A stretch of 64,000 bases of DNA from CAVVYA01 sp963752345. Lineage in GTDB: Bacteria; Pseudomonadota; Alphaproteobacteria; SMXQ01. The notes under the pieces are model-generated. The model did not search any database and was not told the DNA's origin. It was given only the letters and a program-made list of their open reading frames with translations. The DNA is taken from assembly GCA_963752345.1 (NCBI GenBank), contig CAVVYA010000020.1, forward strand, positions 248,001-312,000, in the 5' to 3' direction. This document shows positions 52,338 to 61,779 of this stretch, one piece after another. Each line of letters begins with the position of its first letter. The first letter of the stretch is position 1. Both the position numbers and the translations under genes were made by a program.

Positions 52338-52874
52338 TCAGTGCAGCCGTTTCGGCAGTTCCTTGATGGCATCCTCGACCAGGGCCTTGGACTTGTCCGC
52401 ATCGAGGTTCTTCTCGATCAACTCGCGGGTCGCCGCCAGCGCCACGTCGACGGCGGCATTGCGCACATCCTCAACGGCGCGCGCTTCAGCCTGAGCGATC
52501 TTTTCCATGGCGAGCTGTTCGCGGCGCTTGAGCGCGGCTTCGAGCTGGGCGGCGGCGTCCTCGCGGATGCGCCGCGCCTCGGCCTCGGCATTGGCCAGGA
52601 TCTGTTCGGCTTCCTTGAGCGCATCGCGGCTCTTGCGCTGGTAGGAGGCGAGCAGGGCCTGAGCCTCGTCGCGCAGCTTGCCGGCTTCCTCGAGTTCCCG
52701 CGCAATCGCATTGGCGCGGCTGTCGAGCGCGGCGGCGATCTTGCCGCCGAGCGGCTTGGCCATCGCGGCGACGAAGACCACGAAGGCGATGGCGAGCCAG
52801 AATTCCGGCTGGGCCAGCAGGGACTGGGACTGCTCGTCGGTGCCGGAGGCGGCGAGAGCGGCGGAAATCAGCAT
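52338..52874 (-). CDS. atpF: ATP synthase F0 subunit b
   Basis: The b subunit is part of the peripheral stalk that links F0 to F1. It has 178 residues with one N-terminal membrane helix (LLAQPEFWLAIAFVVFVAAMAKPLG) and a long charged coiled-coil (LDSRANAIARELEEAGKLRDEAQALLASYQRKSRDALKEAEQ). Together with the adjacent b' gene it makes the b/b' heterodimer usual in alphaproteobacteria. It is the last gene of the F0 operon, just upstream of a terminator. Confidence 0.95.
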   Translation of the reverse strand: MLISAALAASGTDEQSQSLLAQPEFWLAIAFVVFVAAMAKPLGGKIAAALDSRANAIARELEEAGKLRDEAQALLASYQRKSRDALKEAEQILANAEAEARRIREDAAAQLEAALKRREQLAMEKIAQAEARAVEDVRNAAVDVALAATRELIEKNLDADKSKALVEDAIKELPKRLH

Positions 52875-52902
52875 GACCGGATGTTCTCCAAGAGCCTTGG
52901 GC

Positions 52903-53394
52903 TCAATGAGCCTTGGCGATGACGGACTTCACCGCGGCTTCGGCCGCACCAGCGTCGACGTCGCGCCCGAGCAGCTTGCGCACGGCTTCGCGCGCCACCT
53001 CTGCGGCGATGGTATGGGTGCTTTCCAGCGCCTTGGCGCGGGCGGCGGCGATCTTCTGCTCGACCTCGCGGCCCTGCTCGGCGAGGGTGGCGGCCAGGGC
53101 GTGCTGCCGTTCGGCCGCTTCCTTGGCGGCGCGGTCAGCCGCCTGGCTGGTGAGCATGCTGGCTTTGGCGCGCGATTCGGCGATGGCCGTCTCGTAAGCC
53201 TCGCGGGCGGATTGGGCTTCCCGCTTCAGGGTCTCGGCCTTCTCCAGATTGCCCTCGATGCGCTTCGTGCGCTCGTCGAGCACGTCCGCCACGCGCGGCA
53301 GGGCGACCTTCGCCATGAGGACGTAGAGAAGTACGAAGCTGATGGCCAGCCAGATGAGCTGGGGCGCGAAAGTGGCTATGTCTAACTGCGGCAC
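52903..53394 (-). CDS. ATP synthase F0 subunit b'
   Basis: Second stalk subunit, 163 residues. The N-terminus MPQLDIATFAPQLIWLAISFVLLYVLMAKVALPRV carries the membrane helix, followed by the b'-type VLDERTKRIEGNLEKAETLKREAQSAREAYETAIAESRAKASML coiled coil. It precedes atpF by 28 bases. Often named atpF' or atpG in annotations. Confidence 0.95.
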   Translation of the reverse strand: MPQLDIATFAPQLIWLAISFVLLYVLMAKVALPRVADVLDERTKRIEGNLEKAETLKREAQSAREAYETAIAESRAKASMLTSQAADRAAKEAAERQHALAATLAEQGREVEQKIAAARAKALESTHTIAAEVAREAVRKLLGRDVDAGAAEAAVKSVIAKAH

Positions 53395-53468
53395 AGTTCG
53401 ATCCTCGGAGTGTCTCGGGCGTGAGACGGAAAACCGGGCCCGGAAGGTTCCAGGCCCGGTTGACGCGT

Positions 53469-53693
53469 TTAGCCGAACAGGACGAGGAAGGCGATCAGCA
53501 AGGCGTAGAGCGCGACGGCCTCGACCAGCGCGAAGCCCAGGAAGGTATAGGGCAGCACGATCGGACGGGCGGCCGGGTTGCGACCCACCGCCGAGATAAA
53601 CGAAGCGAACACGTTGCCGATACCGATGCCGACGCCGGACAAGCCGATGACCGCGAGACCGGCACCGATGAGCTTAGCGGCTGCAACTTCCAT
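53469..53693 (-). CDS. atpE: ATP synthase F0 subunit c
   Basis: The c subunit forms the proton-driven rotor ring. It has 74 residues in two membrane helices. The first holds GAGLAVIGLSGVGIGIGNVFA, the polar loop is RNPAARP and the second helix has the proton-carrying Glu in LGFALVEAVALYALLIAFLVLF. The RNPAARP loop is the R-x-P form used in F-type enzymes. It lies between atpB and the b' gene. Confidence 0.97.
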   Translation of the reverse strand: MEVAAAKLIGAGLAVIGLSGVGIGIGNVFASFISAVGRNPAARPIVLPYTFLGFALVEAVALYALLIAFLVLFG

Positions 53694-53756
53694 GATTCTG
53701 TTCCTTAAGTCTGCTGTTGTAGGTCGGTTGGAAAACCCTTCTCCCGTCTGCGCGGC

Positions 53757-54479
53757 TCAATGCAGATGCAGCGCGTCGTGGAGATAGAGACTGGTGAGAA
53801 TGGCGAAGACATAGGCCTGCAGGAGGGCGACCAGCAGCTCTAGGCCGTAAAGCGCGACGATCACCACCATGGGCGCGACGCCGAACACGCCGAGCAGCAC
53901 GACGAAGCCCGCGAACACCTTGAGCATGGTGTGGCCGGCGGTCATGTTGGCGAACAGGCGCAGCGCGAGGGTGACCGGACGCGCGAGGTAGGAGATCACC
54001 TCGATCGGCACCAGCAGGGGCATCATAACAACGGGCGTGCCATGCGGCACGAAATAGCTGAAAAACTTCAGGCCATGCTTGAGCAGGGCGATGATGGTGA
54101 CGCCGACAAACACCACGCCGGCCAGCGCGAAAGTGACGATGATATGGCTCGTCACCGTGAAGCTGTACGGCACCAGGCCGATCAGGTTGGCGAACAGGAT
54201 GAACATGAAGAGCGAGAAGATGAAGGGGAAATAAGCGCGCCCTTCATTGCCGACGTTTTCTCGCACCATCCCCGCGACGAACTGATACATCAGCTCGGTC
54301 ATCGACTGCCAGCGGCCTGGCACCAGCTCGCGTTTGCGCATGCCGAGGGTCAGGAACAGCGTCACCGCGGCGACCGCCACGACCATGAACAGAGATGCGT
54401 TGGTGAAGGAGGCGTCGACGCCGCCGATCTGGATCGGCACCAGCGTCTTGACTTCAAATTGCTCCAGGGGTCCGGCCAC
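53757..54479 (-). CDS. atpB: ATP synthase F0 subunit a
   Basis: Subunit a forms the proton half-channels against the c ring. The protein has 240 residues and five to six membrane helices. The essential Arg is in ARPVTLALRLFANMTAGHTMLKVFAGF, and ELLVALLQAYVFAILTSLYLHDALH ends the protein. The start ATG is followed by AGPLEQFEVKTLVPIQIGGVDASFTNASLFMVV. It starts three bases after atpI. Confidence 0.97.
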   Translation of the reverse strand: MAGPLEQFEVKTLVPIQIGGVDASFTNASLFMVVAVAAVTLFLTLGMRKRELVPGRWQSMTELMYQFVAGMVRENVGNEGRAYFPFIFSLFMFILFANLIGLVPYSFTVTSHIIVTFALAGVVFVGVTIIALLKHGLKFFSYFVPHGTPVVMMPLLVPIEVISYLARPVTLALRLFANMTAGHTMLKVFAGFVVLLGVFGVAPMVVIVALYGLELLVALLQAYVFAILTSLYLHDALHLH

Positions 54480-54482
54480 TGC

Positions 54483-54917
54483 TCACTCTCGGTCGTTGCG
54501 CGCGGAAGCATCCGCGTTTTGTTGGCGCTTCGCCGTTTCGCCCTTTGGCGGCGACGGGTCGCTCACCGCGCCGGGCCCGTAGGCGAGGCGGCCGGTGGCG
54601 CGATAGACCCCGAGGATGCCTGCTGCCGCGCCCATGAAGAAGAACACCACCATGAGCCACGGCTTGGTGCCCAACCAGAGGTCGAGCAGCCAACCAATCC
54701 CCACGCCGACGGCAACCGCCGAGACCATCTCGATGCCGATGCGCAACATCGCGCCGGCACCGCCCATCCCCGATAGAAGGCCCGCACCCTTCCCGTCCTG
54801 GCCCGCGCTGTAGATCTCGTCGCCACGAGCCTTGCGCAGGCGGGCATCGAGATCCTCTAGCGTCGGACCTTGCTGGGTCGAGTCGTCCGGAGAAGGCGGA
54901 GATTGACGCTCGGTCAT
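54483..54917 (-). CDS. atpI: AtpI-like F0 assembly protein
   Basis: AtpI is a small membrane protein that helps c-ring assembly or magnesium handling. It has 144 residues with two membrane helices (LRIGIEMVSAVAVGVGIGWLLDLWL and PWLMVVFFFMGAAAGILGVYRA). The Gly/Asp pattern GIGWLLDLWLGTKPWL is the AtpI signature. The N- and C-termini are polar and low-complexity. It is the first gene of the F0 operon; a 181-bp gap separates it from the phospholipase D gene. Confidence 0.9.
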   Translation of the reverse strand: MTERQSPPSPDDSTQQGPTLEDLDARLRKARGDEIYSAGQDGKGAGLLSGMGGAGAMLRIGIEMVSAVAVGVGIGWLLDLWLGTKPWLMVVFFFMGAAAGILGVYRATGRLAYGPGAVSDPSPPKGETAKRQQNADASARNDRE

Positions 54918-55098
54918 GGAGAAAATACGCCAGCGTCCTCGCTGCCCTACCGCAGCAAAGCGTGGCGCACCATAAAAGCCGGACCTACCCCTGTCAATCC
55001 GGAAAAGGCCGCGATTTCCGCCGGTCAGCTATTTGAAAACGCAGTAAAAGCAGCGGTTTTCCCGAGGGTGCACGAACGGTCTGCCGTGGTCTTCGAAG

Positions 55099-56586
55099 CT
55101 AAACCGGCATCCGATCGACATGCTCGGGATCGAGGATGCTGTCGGTGACCGGCGTGGCCTCGCCGTTTTCCTCGGAAAACGGGATCGGGCGCAGCGAGCG
55201 GCCGTCGTCGCGGCGCAGCCGTTCGACCGCCTGGAGCCACGAGCCGCAGGCCGCGGCCATGGCCGCCAATCGACCAGGCTCGACCCCGAGATGCTCGGCC
55301 AGCACCTTGTTGCGCACCGTCACGATGCCGCGCCGCTTGCTGTCGTCGGCCGGACCCGTCGCCTCGATCGCCAAGTCGCATTCCTTATCGAAGCCCATGG
55401 AGCGGTTGTTGAAGTTGGACGAGCCGACGCGCAGGTAATGGTCGTCGATCACCAGGAACTTGCTGTGGATATAGACCGGCGTGCCGTCCGTGCCGTGGGG
55501 GGTATAGATGCGGAAGCGGTTCCAGCGGTCGGCGCGATGGAGCTGGTTGATGATCTGGGTACGCGCCTCGCCCATGACGAATTCCTCGACCCAGCCCGGG
55601 CATTTGTCTGGATTGACCACGAGGATCTCCGGCCCATCGGGCTTCTGCAGCATCTCGAGCACCGCTTCGTAAATGATGCGCGACGCGAAATGCTGGTTCT
55701 CGATGTAAACGAACTCGCGCGCCGAGGCGAGAGCGGCGAGATTGAGCGCCTCGATCTCGCGCACGCCGGGCCGTCCGTCCCATTCCGGTTCCGTGCGCGC
55801 GATGGCGACGTCGACCTCGGTGAAGTCCGGCTGAACCGTGGGCGGCCAGGGCGCCACCGACGGCGGCGCCGGTCGCACCGTCTTGCCGGTGGCATTTTTC
55901 CAGCGCTGGCGCGCCAGTTCGCCAAGCGCGCGCGCCACGTCGCCCTCGACCATCATGGCCATGTCATGGACCGGCGTGTAGGCCTCGCCGCCCGGCGTCA
56001 GCCGGCGCGGATCGGGGCTCTGATGGTCGGCGCAGTCCCACCGGGAGTCGGTCAGATCGATGCCGCCGCAGAAGGCGAGCGCGTCGTCGATGACGACGAT
56101 CTTCTGATGCTGGCTGCCGGTCGGCGGATGATCGCTGTCGAGCCGGAACTGCAGGCGGCGCGAGGTGATGCGGTTGAGCCAGAAGAACGGAATCGTGCGG
56201 CGGCGGAATTCGAACAGAAAGGGCGTGTTCCACTTCAGCACATTGATGCGCAGACCCTTGGTGCGCCGCACCAGGCGATTGAGATAGCGCGACAGGATCG
56301 GCGCGCCGGACACGCCGGGGCGCAGCCGGATACGGTGATTGAAGTCCCAGCCGATGATGAAGACGGAGTGGCGCGCACCTTCCAAGGCGATGTTCAGCGC
56401 CGAGAAGTATTCCGCGGCGTCGACCAGCACGGCGGCGCGGCCGGCCTTCTCGATGCGCCAGCAGGTCTTGCCCGGCTCGAAAAGAGAGCGCGGTTGAGGA
56501 GTGGCGCCGGGTGCCGGTTCAGCCGATCCGGCGGCGGAATGAGGATGGGAATTGTGCACGCAGGGCCCATTTGGAAACACCGTCAT
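55099..56586 (-). CDS. Phospholipase D-family protein
   Basis: This 495-residue protein has two HKD motifs in one chain: SQHQKIVVIDDALAFCGGIDL in the first half and VYIHSKFLVIDDHYLRVGSSNFNNRSMGFDKECDLA in the second. Other blocks are FIIGWDFNHRIRLRP, YIENQHFASRIIYEAVLEML and LAEHLGV. This is the pattern of the prokaryotic PLD-like proteins that act on phospholipids; some family members carry a C-terminal DedA/VTT domain, which is absent here. No clear signal peptide. It ends 181 bases from atpI's start, on the same strand. Confidence 0.92.
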   Translation of the reverse strand: MTVFPNGPCVHNSHPHSAAGSAEPAPGATPQPRSLFEPGKTCWRIEKAGRAAVLVDAAEYFSALNIALEGARHSVFIIGWDFNHRIRLRPGVSGAPILSRYLNRLVRRTKGLRINVLKWNTPFLFEFRRRTIPFFWLNRITSRRLQFRLDSDHPPTGSQHQKIVVIDDALAFCGGIDLTDSRWDCADHQSPDPRRLTPGGEAYTPVHDMAMMVEGDVARALGELARQRWKNATGKTVRPAPPSVAPWPPTVQPDFTEVDVAIARTEPEWDGRPGVREIEALNLAALASAREFVYIENQHFASRIIYEAVLEMLQKPDGPEILVVNPDKCPGWVEEFVMGEARTQIINQLHRADRWNRFRIYTPHGTDGTPVYIHSKFLVIDDHYLRVGSSNFNNRSMGFDKECDLAIEATGPADDSKRRGIVTVRNKVLAEHLGVEPGRLAAMAAACGSWLQAVERLRRDDGRSLRPIPFSEENGEATPVTDSILDPEHVDRMPV

Positions 56587-56667
56587 AGCCTAAACGCCAG
56601 CCCCCCGGCCGGGTTCCGCAGGGGGCCGGGGTGGGCGCAGGCCTGGCTGACGCCCGCCCGCGCGGGC

Positions 56668-56697
56668 AAAAAGAAAGGGCCGCCGAAGCGGCCCCGA
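56668..56697 (-). terminator. Rho-independent terminator of the smc transcript
   Basis: Read on the minus strand, GGGGCCGC-TTCG-GCGGCCC is followed by TTTCTTTTT. It lies about 50 bases after the smc stop and before the phospholipase gene. Confidence 0.88.
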
Positions 56698-56744
56698 AGG
56701 GGTCATCCATGCCCGGAGGATGACGAAGCGATGACACGTCCGCG

Positions 56745-59700
56745 TCAGGCGATGGCGCGTAGATGGCCGACACCCTGGAGGTCGACGGACACCAGCTGGG
56801 AAACGCCGCGCTCCGGCATGGTGACGCCGAACAGCCGGTCCATGCGCGCCATCGTGATGCGATGGTGCGTCACCACCAGGAAGCGGGTCGAAGCGCGGTG
56901 GGCGATCTCCTCCACCAGGTTGCAGAACCGGGTAATATTGGAATCGTCCAGCGGTGCGTCCACTTCGTCCAGCACGCAAATCGGCGCCGGGTTGGTCATG
57001 AACACGGCGAACAGCAGGGCCGTGGTGGTCAGCGCCTTTTCGCCGCCCGACAGCAGCGACAGGATCTGCAGCTTCTTGCCGGGCGGGCTCGCCATGATCT
57101 CAAGCCCGGCCTCGAGCGGGTCTTCCGCCTCTGTCAGCGCCAGGTGGGCGCGGCCGCCGCCGAACAGCCGGGTGAACAGCTCCTGGAAGTGGATGTTGAC
57201 GGCTTCGAAGGCGGCGAGGAAACGCTCGCGCCCTTCGCGGTTGAGCTCGTTGATGCCCTGGCGCAGGCGCGCGATGGCCTTGACCAGGTCCTCGCGCTCG
57301 GCCTGCATGGCGCCGATCTTTTCCTCGAGCTCCTGGGCCTCCACGTCGGCGCGCAGGTTGACCGGGCCCATGGTGTCGCGCTCGCGCACCAGCCGCTCGA
57401 ACTTCTGCTCGACCGCCGCCTGCTCGGGCAGATCCTCTTCGGCGACGCCGGCGATGTCGAGCAGGTTCTCCGGCGCGCATTGCAGCTTTTCCGTGATGCG
57501 CTCGATCAGATCGGTGCGCAGCTGCTGGGTCTGGCCGACGATGCCTTCGCTGCGCACCCGTTCCTCGCGCGCCTCGCCGAGCTTGTGCTCGATGCCGCGC
57601 AGCGCGCGGTCGGCGGTGGCCTGCGCGGTTTCTCCGGCGGCCAGCGCATCGGCCGCCTGACGGCGCGTCCCCTGCGCCTCTTCGATGTGAGTCTCGAGCA
57701 CCATGCGCTCGTCATGGATCTGCTGCGGCCGCGCCGCGAGTTCGGCAATCTCGGCCTCGACCGCTTGCTTGCGGCCGGTCAGTTCGTCGAGCTGTTTGAC
57801 CGCATGATCGGCGCGCGCCTGCCAGCTCTGACGCTCGTGGGCGATGGTGGCGACCCGGTTGCGCCGGGTCTCGGCTTCACGCTCGAGCAAGTCGCGGGCG
57901 CGCTGCCGTTCGGCGAGGGTGGCGCGCAGCTCCGCGAGCTGGGCGCGCAGCTCGGCGACCCGTTCGCGGCCGGCCTGGTCGTCGGGCAGTGCGGCCTGGG
58001 CGGCGCGCGCGTCGTCCAGCGCGGCCGAGGCTTCCGCCAGATCGCTGGCGAGGCCGGTGAGGGTTTCTTCCAGAGCGGCGAGCTTGGAGGACGCCGCGGC
58101 GTCCGCCTGGCTCAGCTTGGCGTGGGTGTCGCGCGCGGTTTCCAGGGTGCGCTCGGTGGCGCGCGCCGCCTCGCGCAGCTGGCGCTCGCGCTCGGTCGCG
58201 GTTTCGACCGCCGCGCGCAGCGCGCGGTTCTTCTCGCGTACCTCGTTCAGCTTGCTTTCGGCGCCTTCGAACTCGCCGCGCAGCGCTTCCAGCCGGTTGC
58301 GCTGGGCGAGACGAACGGCGGCCGCGGTCGGCGTGCCGGCCGCGATGGTGAATCCGTCCCAGCGCCACAGGGCGCCCGATTTGCTGACCAGGCGCTGGCC
58401 CTGCTGCAGATCGCGGGCGAGGCGGGCGCCTTGCGCGTCGTCCTCGACCAGGCCGATCTGGGTCAGGCGGCGGGTCAGCGCGGCCGGCGCGCCGACCACC
58501 TCCGACAGCGGCCGCGCGCCGTCCGGCAGCGCCAGGATCTGGTCGAGCGGCGGCAGGGTGCGCCAGTGGATCGGCGCGGCCTCGTCGGCCGGCGCGGTGA
58601 GATCGTCGCCCAGCGCGGTGCCGAGCGCGGTTTCGTAGCCGCGTTCGACGGTCAGCGAATCGATGAGCGACGGCCACAGGTCGCTGTCGCTGACGGCGAG
58701 CAGGTCGCGCAGCGCCTTTTCCTCGGCGCGCAGCCGTGCCGCCTCCGATTCCGCGGCCTGCAGCTCGTCGCGCATGGCGCGCACCGCGGCATCCGCCTCG
58801 GCGCGCTCGGTTTCGCCGCTGGCCAATGCGGCGCGCGCGGCATCGAGGGCGGCGCGCGCCGCGTCGAGCTCCGCGATGGCGGCGGCGAGCGCCGCCTGGT
58901 CGATGGCTTCCGCCGCGGCGGTTTCGCGCTCGCGGGTCGCCTCGGTCAGGCGCTGGGTGAGGCGGTCGTGGCGGCTCTCGGATTCGCCGAGACGGCGGGC
59001 GATTTCCTTGCGCCGCGCCTCGATGGCGGCGACCTCCTCGGTCGCCTGGGCGAGATGCATTTCCGCGTCGGCGGCGGCGACGCGCGCGGCGTCATAATTG
59101 GTCTGCGCCTCTTCGATCTGCGCGGTCTCGCTGGCGCGCGCTTCTTCGAGGGTCTCGAGCTCGGCGTCGAGCCGCGCGATCGCCTCGTCGGCGTCCTGCG
59201 CGCGCAGGCGCTCGCGCTCGGTGTCGCTGGAGATCTGGCGCAGGCGCTGCTCGGCGGCCTGGCGCGCCGCGTTGATGCGGGCTTCCTCGGCGGCGAGCTG
59301 GTCGCGCGCCACCAGCAGTCGCTGCAGCTTGGCGGCCGCCTCCGACTCGGCCTCGCGCAGCGCCGGCAGGCTGGCGGCGGCTTCCGCCTGGGCGGTCGCA
59401 GCGACGCCGGCCTCGCGGGTCAAATCGGCGACCAGGGTCTCGGCGGCGGCATGGCGCGCGGTGGCTTCGTCCAAGGCCTTCGCGGCGGCGGCCCAGCGCA
59501 GGTGCAGGAGCTGGGCTTCCGCCTTGCGGATATGGTCCGACAGGTTGCGATAGCGCGAAGCCTGGCGCGCCTGCTTCTTCAGGCTCTGATACTGCGCCTC
59601 CATGGCGGCGATCACGTCGTCGAGCCGGGTCAGGTTGGCTTCCGCGGCGCGCAGCCGTAGCTCGGCCTCGTGGCGCCGCGAATAAAGACCGGTGATGCCG

Positions 59701-60206
59701 GCGGCTTCTTCCAGGATGAGGCGCCGTTCGGTCGGCTTGGCGGCGATCAGCTGGCCGACCTGGCCCTGGCTGACCAGCGCGGTCGAACGCGAGCCGGTGG
59801 CGGCGTCGGCGAACAGCAGCTGGACGTCGCGGGCGCGCGTCTCCGAGCCGTTGATGCGGTAGCTCGAGCCCTGGCCGCGCTCGATCCGCCGGGTGATCTC
59901 GAGCTCGTCATAGTCGTTGAACACCGCCGGCGCCTTGCGGTCGGAATTGTCGAGCACGATGGCGACTTCCGCCATGTTGCGCGCCGGCCGGTTGGCGGTG
60001 CCGCCGAAAATGACGTCGTCCATCTCGCCGCCGCGCAATTGGCGCGCCGAGTGTTCGCCCATCGCCCATTTCAGCGCGTCCACCAGATTGGACTTGCCGC
60101 AGCCGTTCGGTCCGACGACGCCGGTCAATCCGGGCTCGATCAGGAGCTCGGTCGGATCGACGAAGGACTTGAAGCCGGAGAGCCTGAGCTTGTTGAACTG
60201 AACCAA
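56745..60206 (-). CDS. smc: Chromosome segregation protein SMC
   Basis: SMC is the ATPase core of condensin, compacting and segregating the chromosome with ScpA and ScpB. The protein is intact at 1153 residues. The N-terminal head has LRLSGFKSFVDPTELLIEPGLTGVVGPNGCGKSNLVDALKWAMGE (Walker A) and IFGGTANRPARNMAEV. Two long Ala/Glu/Arg coiled-coil arms flank a hinge near residues 510-640 (LPDGARPLSEVVGAPAALTRRL). The C-terminal head carries LSGGEKALTTTALLFAVF, the ABC signature, and NPAPICVLDEVDAPLDDSNITRF, Walker B and D-loop. It is the last gene of the DUF721-dsbA-smc unit. Confidence 0.98.
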   Translation of the reverse strand: MVQFNKLRLSGFKSFVDPTELLIEPGLTGVVGPNGCGKSNLVDALKWAMGEHSARQLRGGEMDDVIFGGTANRPARNMAEVAIVLDNSDRKAPAVFNDYDELEITRRIERGQGSSYRINGSETRARDVQLLFADAATGSRSTALVSQGQVGQLIAAKPTERRLILEEAAGITGLYSRRHEAELRLRAAEANLTRLDDVIAAMEAQYQSLKKQARQASRYRNLSDHIRKAEAQLLHLRWAAAAKALDEATARHAAAETLVADLTREAGVAATAQAEAAASLPALREAESEAAAKLQRLLVARDQLAAEEARINAARQAAEQRLRQISSDTERERLRAQDADEAIARLDAELETLEEARASETAQIEEAQTNYDAARVAAADAEMHLAQATEEVAAIEARRKEIARRLGESESRHDRLTQRLTEATRERETAAAEAIDQAALAAAIAELDAARAALDAARAALASGETERAEADAAVRAMRDELQAAESEAARLRAEEKALRDLLAVSDSDLWPSLIDSLTVERGYETALGTALGDDLTAPADEAAPIHWRTLPPLDQILALPDGARPLSEVVGAPAALTRRLTQIGLVEDDAQGARLARDLQQGQRLVSKSGALWRWDGFTIAAGTPTAAAVRLAQRNRLEALRGEFEGAESKLNEVREKNRALRAAVETATERERQLREAARATERTLETARDTHAKLSQADAAASSKLAALEETLTGLASDLAEASAALDDARAAQAALPDDQAGRERVAELRAQLAELRATLAERQRARDLLEREAETRRNRVATIAHERQSWQARADHAVKQLDELTGRKQAVEAEIAELAARPQQIHDERMVLETHIEEAQGTRRQAADALAAGETAQATADRALRGIEHKLGEAREERVRSEGIVGQTQQLRTDLIERITEKLQCAPENLLDIAGVAEEDLPEQAAVEQKFERLVRERDTMGPVNLRADVEAQELEEKIGAMQAEREDLVKAIARLRQGINELNREGRERFLAAFEAVNIHFQELFTRLFGGGRAHLALTEAEDPLEAGLEIMASPPGKKLQILSLLSGGEKALTTTALLFAVFMTNPAPICVLDEVDAPLDDSNITRFCNLVEEIAHRASTRFLVVTHHRITMARMDRLFGVTMPERGVSQLVSVDLQGVGHLRAIA

Positions 60207-60224
60207 CGCGACCTCGTGAAATGG

Positions 60225-60923
60225 TTAGTTGGTGGCGCCGACCAGGGGATCGACGATCGACTTGATCTGTTCGGGTGTCAGCCCGCCGGAATATTTCGTG
60301 CCGTTGATGAAGAAGGTCGGCGTGGAGTTGACGCCCAGGCTCTTGTCGGCCTCGAGCGCGCTGTCCAGCACGGTCTTCTCGACCGCCTTGTTGGCCAGGC
60401 AGGCCTTGAAGTCGTCCTCGCTCATGCCGGCCTGGCGCGCGATGGCGGCGAGCGCCAGCAGCGGATCCTGGGCGGCCGCCCACTGCTGCTGGCGCGCGAA
60501 CAGGGTGCCGAGCAGGCCGAAATAGCGCATCGGTCCGGCGCAGTGCGGCAGCATGGCGGCGCGCAGCGCCAGCCCGTCGAGCGGGAAATCGCGGAACACG
60601 AGCTTGACCGTGCCCTTGTCGATATAGTTTTCCTTGAGCATCGGCAGGCTGGTGGCATGGAAGGCCGCGCAGTGCGGACAGGTCAGCGAGGCATACTCGA
60701 TGACCGTGACCTTGGCCTCCGGGTTGCCCATGATCATGTCGCCGGGCCGCGCCTGGGTCGCCGCCGCGATCGAGCCCGCAGCCGGGCTGGCCGGCGCGCC
60801 GCCCGACGTCGAGCTCAGCACCGGGCCGCTCGGCACCTTGGGCTTGGCGAGCTGCTCATAGGCCGCCGCGCCGATCACGGCGACGACGGCCAAAACTGCT
60901 AAACCAACCAATATGTTCTTCAT
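60225..60923 (-). CDS. DsbA-family thiol:disulfide protein
   Basis: This 232-residue periplasmic thioredoxin-fold protein is anchored or secreted through its N-terminal hydrophobic segment (NILVGLAVLAVVAVIGAAAYEQL). The active site CPHC is in VTVIEYASLTCPHCAAFHATSLPML, the cis-Pro block is GVNSTPTFFINGTKYSG, and a helical insertion lies between. It resembles the alphaproteobacterial DsbA/BdbD-like proteins encoded just upstream of smc. It is likely an oxidase or isomerase of periplasmic disulfides; which one is not clear. smc follows after 18 bases. Confidence 0.93.
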   Translation of the reverse strand: MKNILVGLAVLAVVAVIGAAAYEQLAKPKVPSGPVLSSTSGGAPASPAAGSIAAATQARPGDMIMGNPEAKVTVIEYASLTCPHCAAFHATSLPMLKENYIDKGTVKLVFRDFPLDGLALRAAMLPHCAGPMRYFGLLGTLFARQQQWAAAQDPLLALAAIARQAGMSEDDFKACLANKAVEKTVLDSALEADKSLGVNSTPTFFINGTKYSGGLTPEQIKSIVDPLVGATN

Positions 60924-61015
60924 TTCCAACTCCGGGCCACAAGATATAGCGTGTGGACCGCCCCTGTCCAGCCGGGCGGCACATGATCTGGGCAATTGAT
61001 TGTGGATAACCGATC

Positions 61016-61561
61016 TTACGATCCGCTCGCCCGGCCGGGGCCCTTGCGGATGCGCACGGCCCGGCCGAGCCGCTCCAGGGCGGCGCGCAGGGGTTCGTCG
61101 GGCACGCCCTCGGTCACCTGGCGCACGGCCGCGTTGGCCGACTCGTCTGTCTCGCCGCCATACATAGGTGTGGCCCGGCGCCCTGGCAAGCTTCGCGCGG
61201 CTTGGTCGCGCGCGGCGTCGAGCGGCGCGCGCACCACGCGGCCATGCTGGATGCGCAGCCGGCCGACCGCGTAATAGCCGAAGTAGCCGTTGATGCGCTC
61301 GATGACCTGGGGCTCGAGATGCTGCAGCTCCGGCGCGAAGGCGCTTTCGGTCACCACATGAAGCACGCCGGCGGTGCGCGCGCCGCGCGCGAAGGCGATC
61401 TTCTCGGGCATGGTGTGGCGCGCCAGATGCTCGCCGACGATGGCCGGCCAGTCGGTCAGGATGCCGGCCTCGGCGAAGCCGCGTTTCTGGAAGATCGGCT
61501 TCGTCACCCGCGGCAGCATGCTGGCCAGGGCGTGGATTCCGCGGCGCTGCTGGTGGTCCAT
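61016..61561 (-). CDS. DUF721 domain-containing protein
   Basis: This 181-residue protein matches DUF721 (DciA-like) proteins. Blocks are RGIHALASMLPRVTKPIFQKRGFAEAGILTDWPAIVGEHLARHTMPEKIAFARGARTAGVLHVVTESAFAPELQHLEPQVIERINGYFGYYAVGRLRIQHGRV. DciA relatives act in replicative helicase loading in many bacteria, so a replication-related role is possible. The C-terminal 60 residues are variable. The start ATG at 61561 excludes a longer upstream frame of low complexity. dsbA follows after 92 bases. Confidence 0.85.
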   Translation of the reverse strand: MDHQQRRGIHALASMLPRVTKPIFQKRGFAEAGILTDWPAIVGEHLARHTMPEKIAFARGARTAGVLHVVTESAFAPELQHLEPQVIERINGYFGYYAVGRLRIQHGRVVRAPLDAARDQAARSLPGRRATPMYGGETDESANAAVRQVTEGVPDEPLRAALERLGRAVRIRKGPGRASGS

Positions 61562-61779
61562 GCGGGGTCGGCTCCGAAGGCGGGTTGCGGCGATGCGGGG
61601 TTGCGTTATCGTAGCCGCCGATGGCCGGCAAGACAATCGACAGTCTCAACACGAGCGCGCGACGAACGCGCGATTCGGCGCCGCGCGCTTTACCAAACGA
61701 GCGCGCGAAAACCCCCGTGGCAGCGGCATCGGAGCCGCCTGCTGAGGAGATCGTGCTTAACCGGGCGCGTGGTTGCGGG

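Noticed and set aside
56763..59660. A 965-codon open frame on the plus strand opposite smc.
   Set aside because: It is the antisense shadow of smc, whose Ala/Glu/Arg-rich coiled coils leave open frames on the other strand. It shows no domain.
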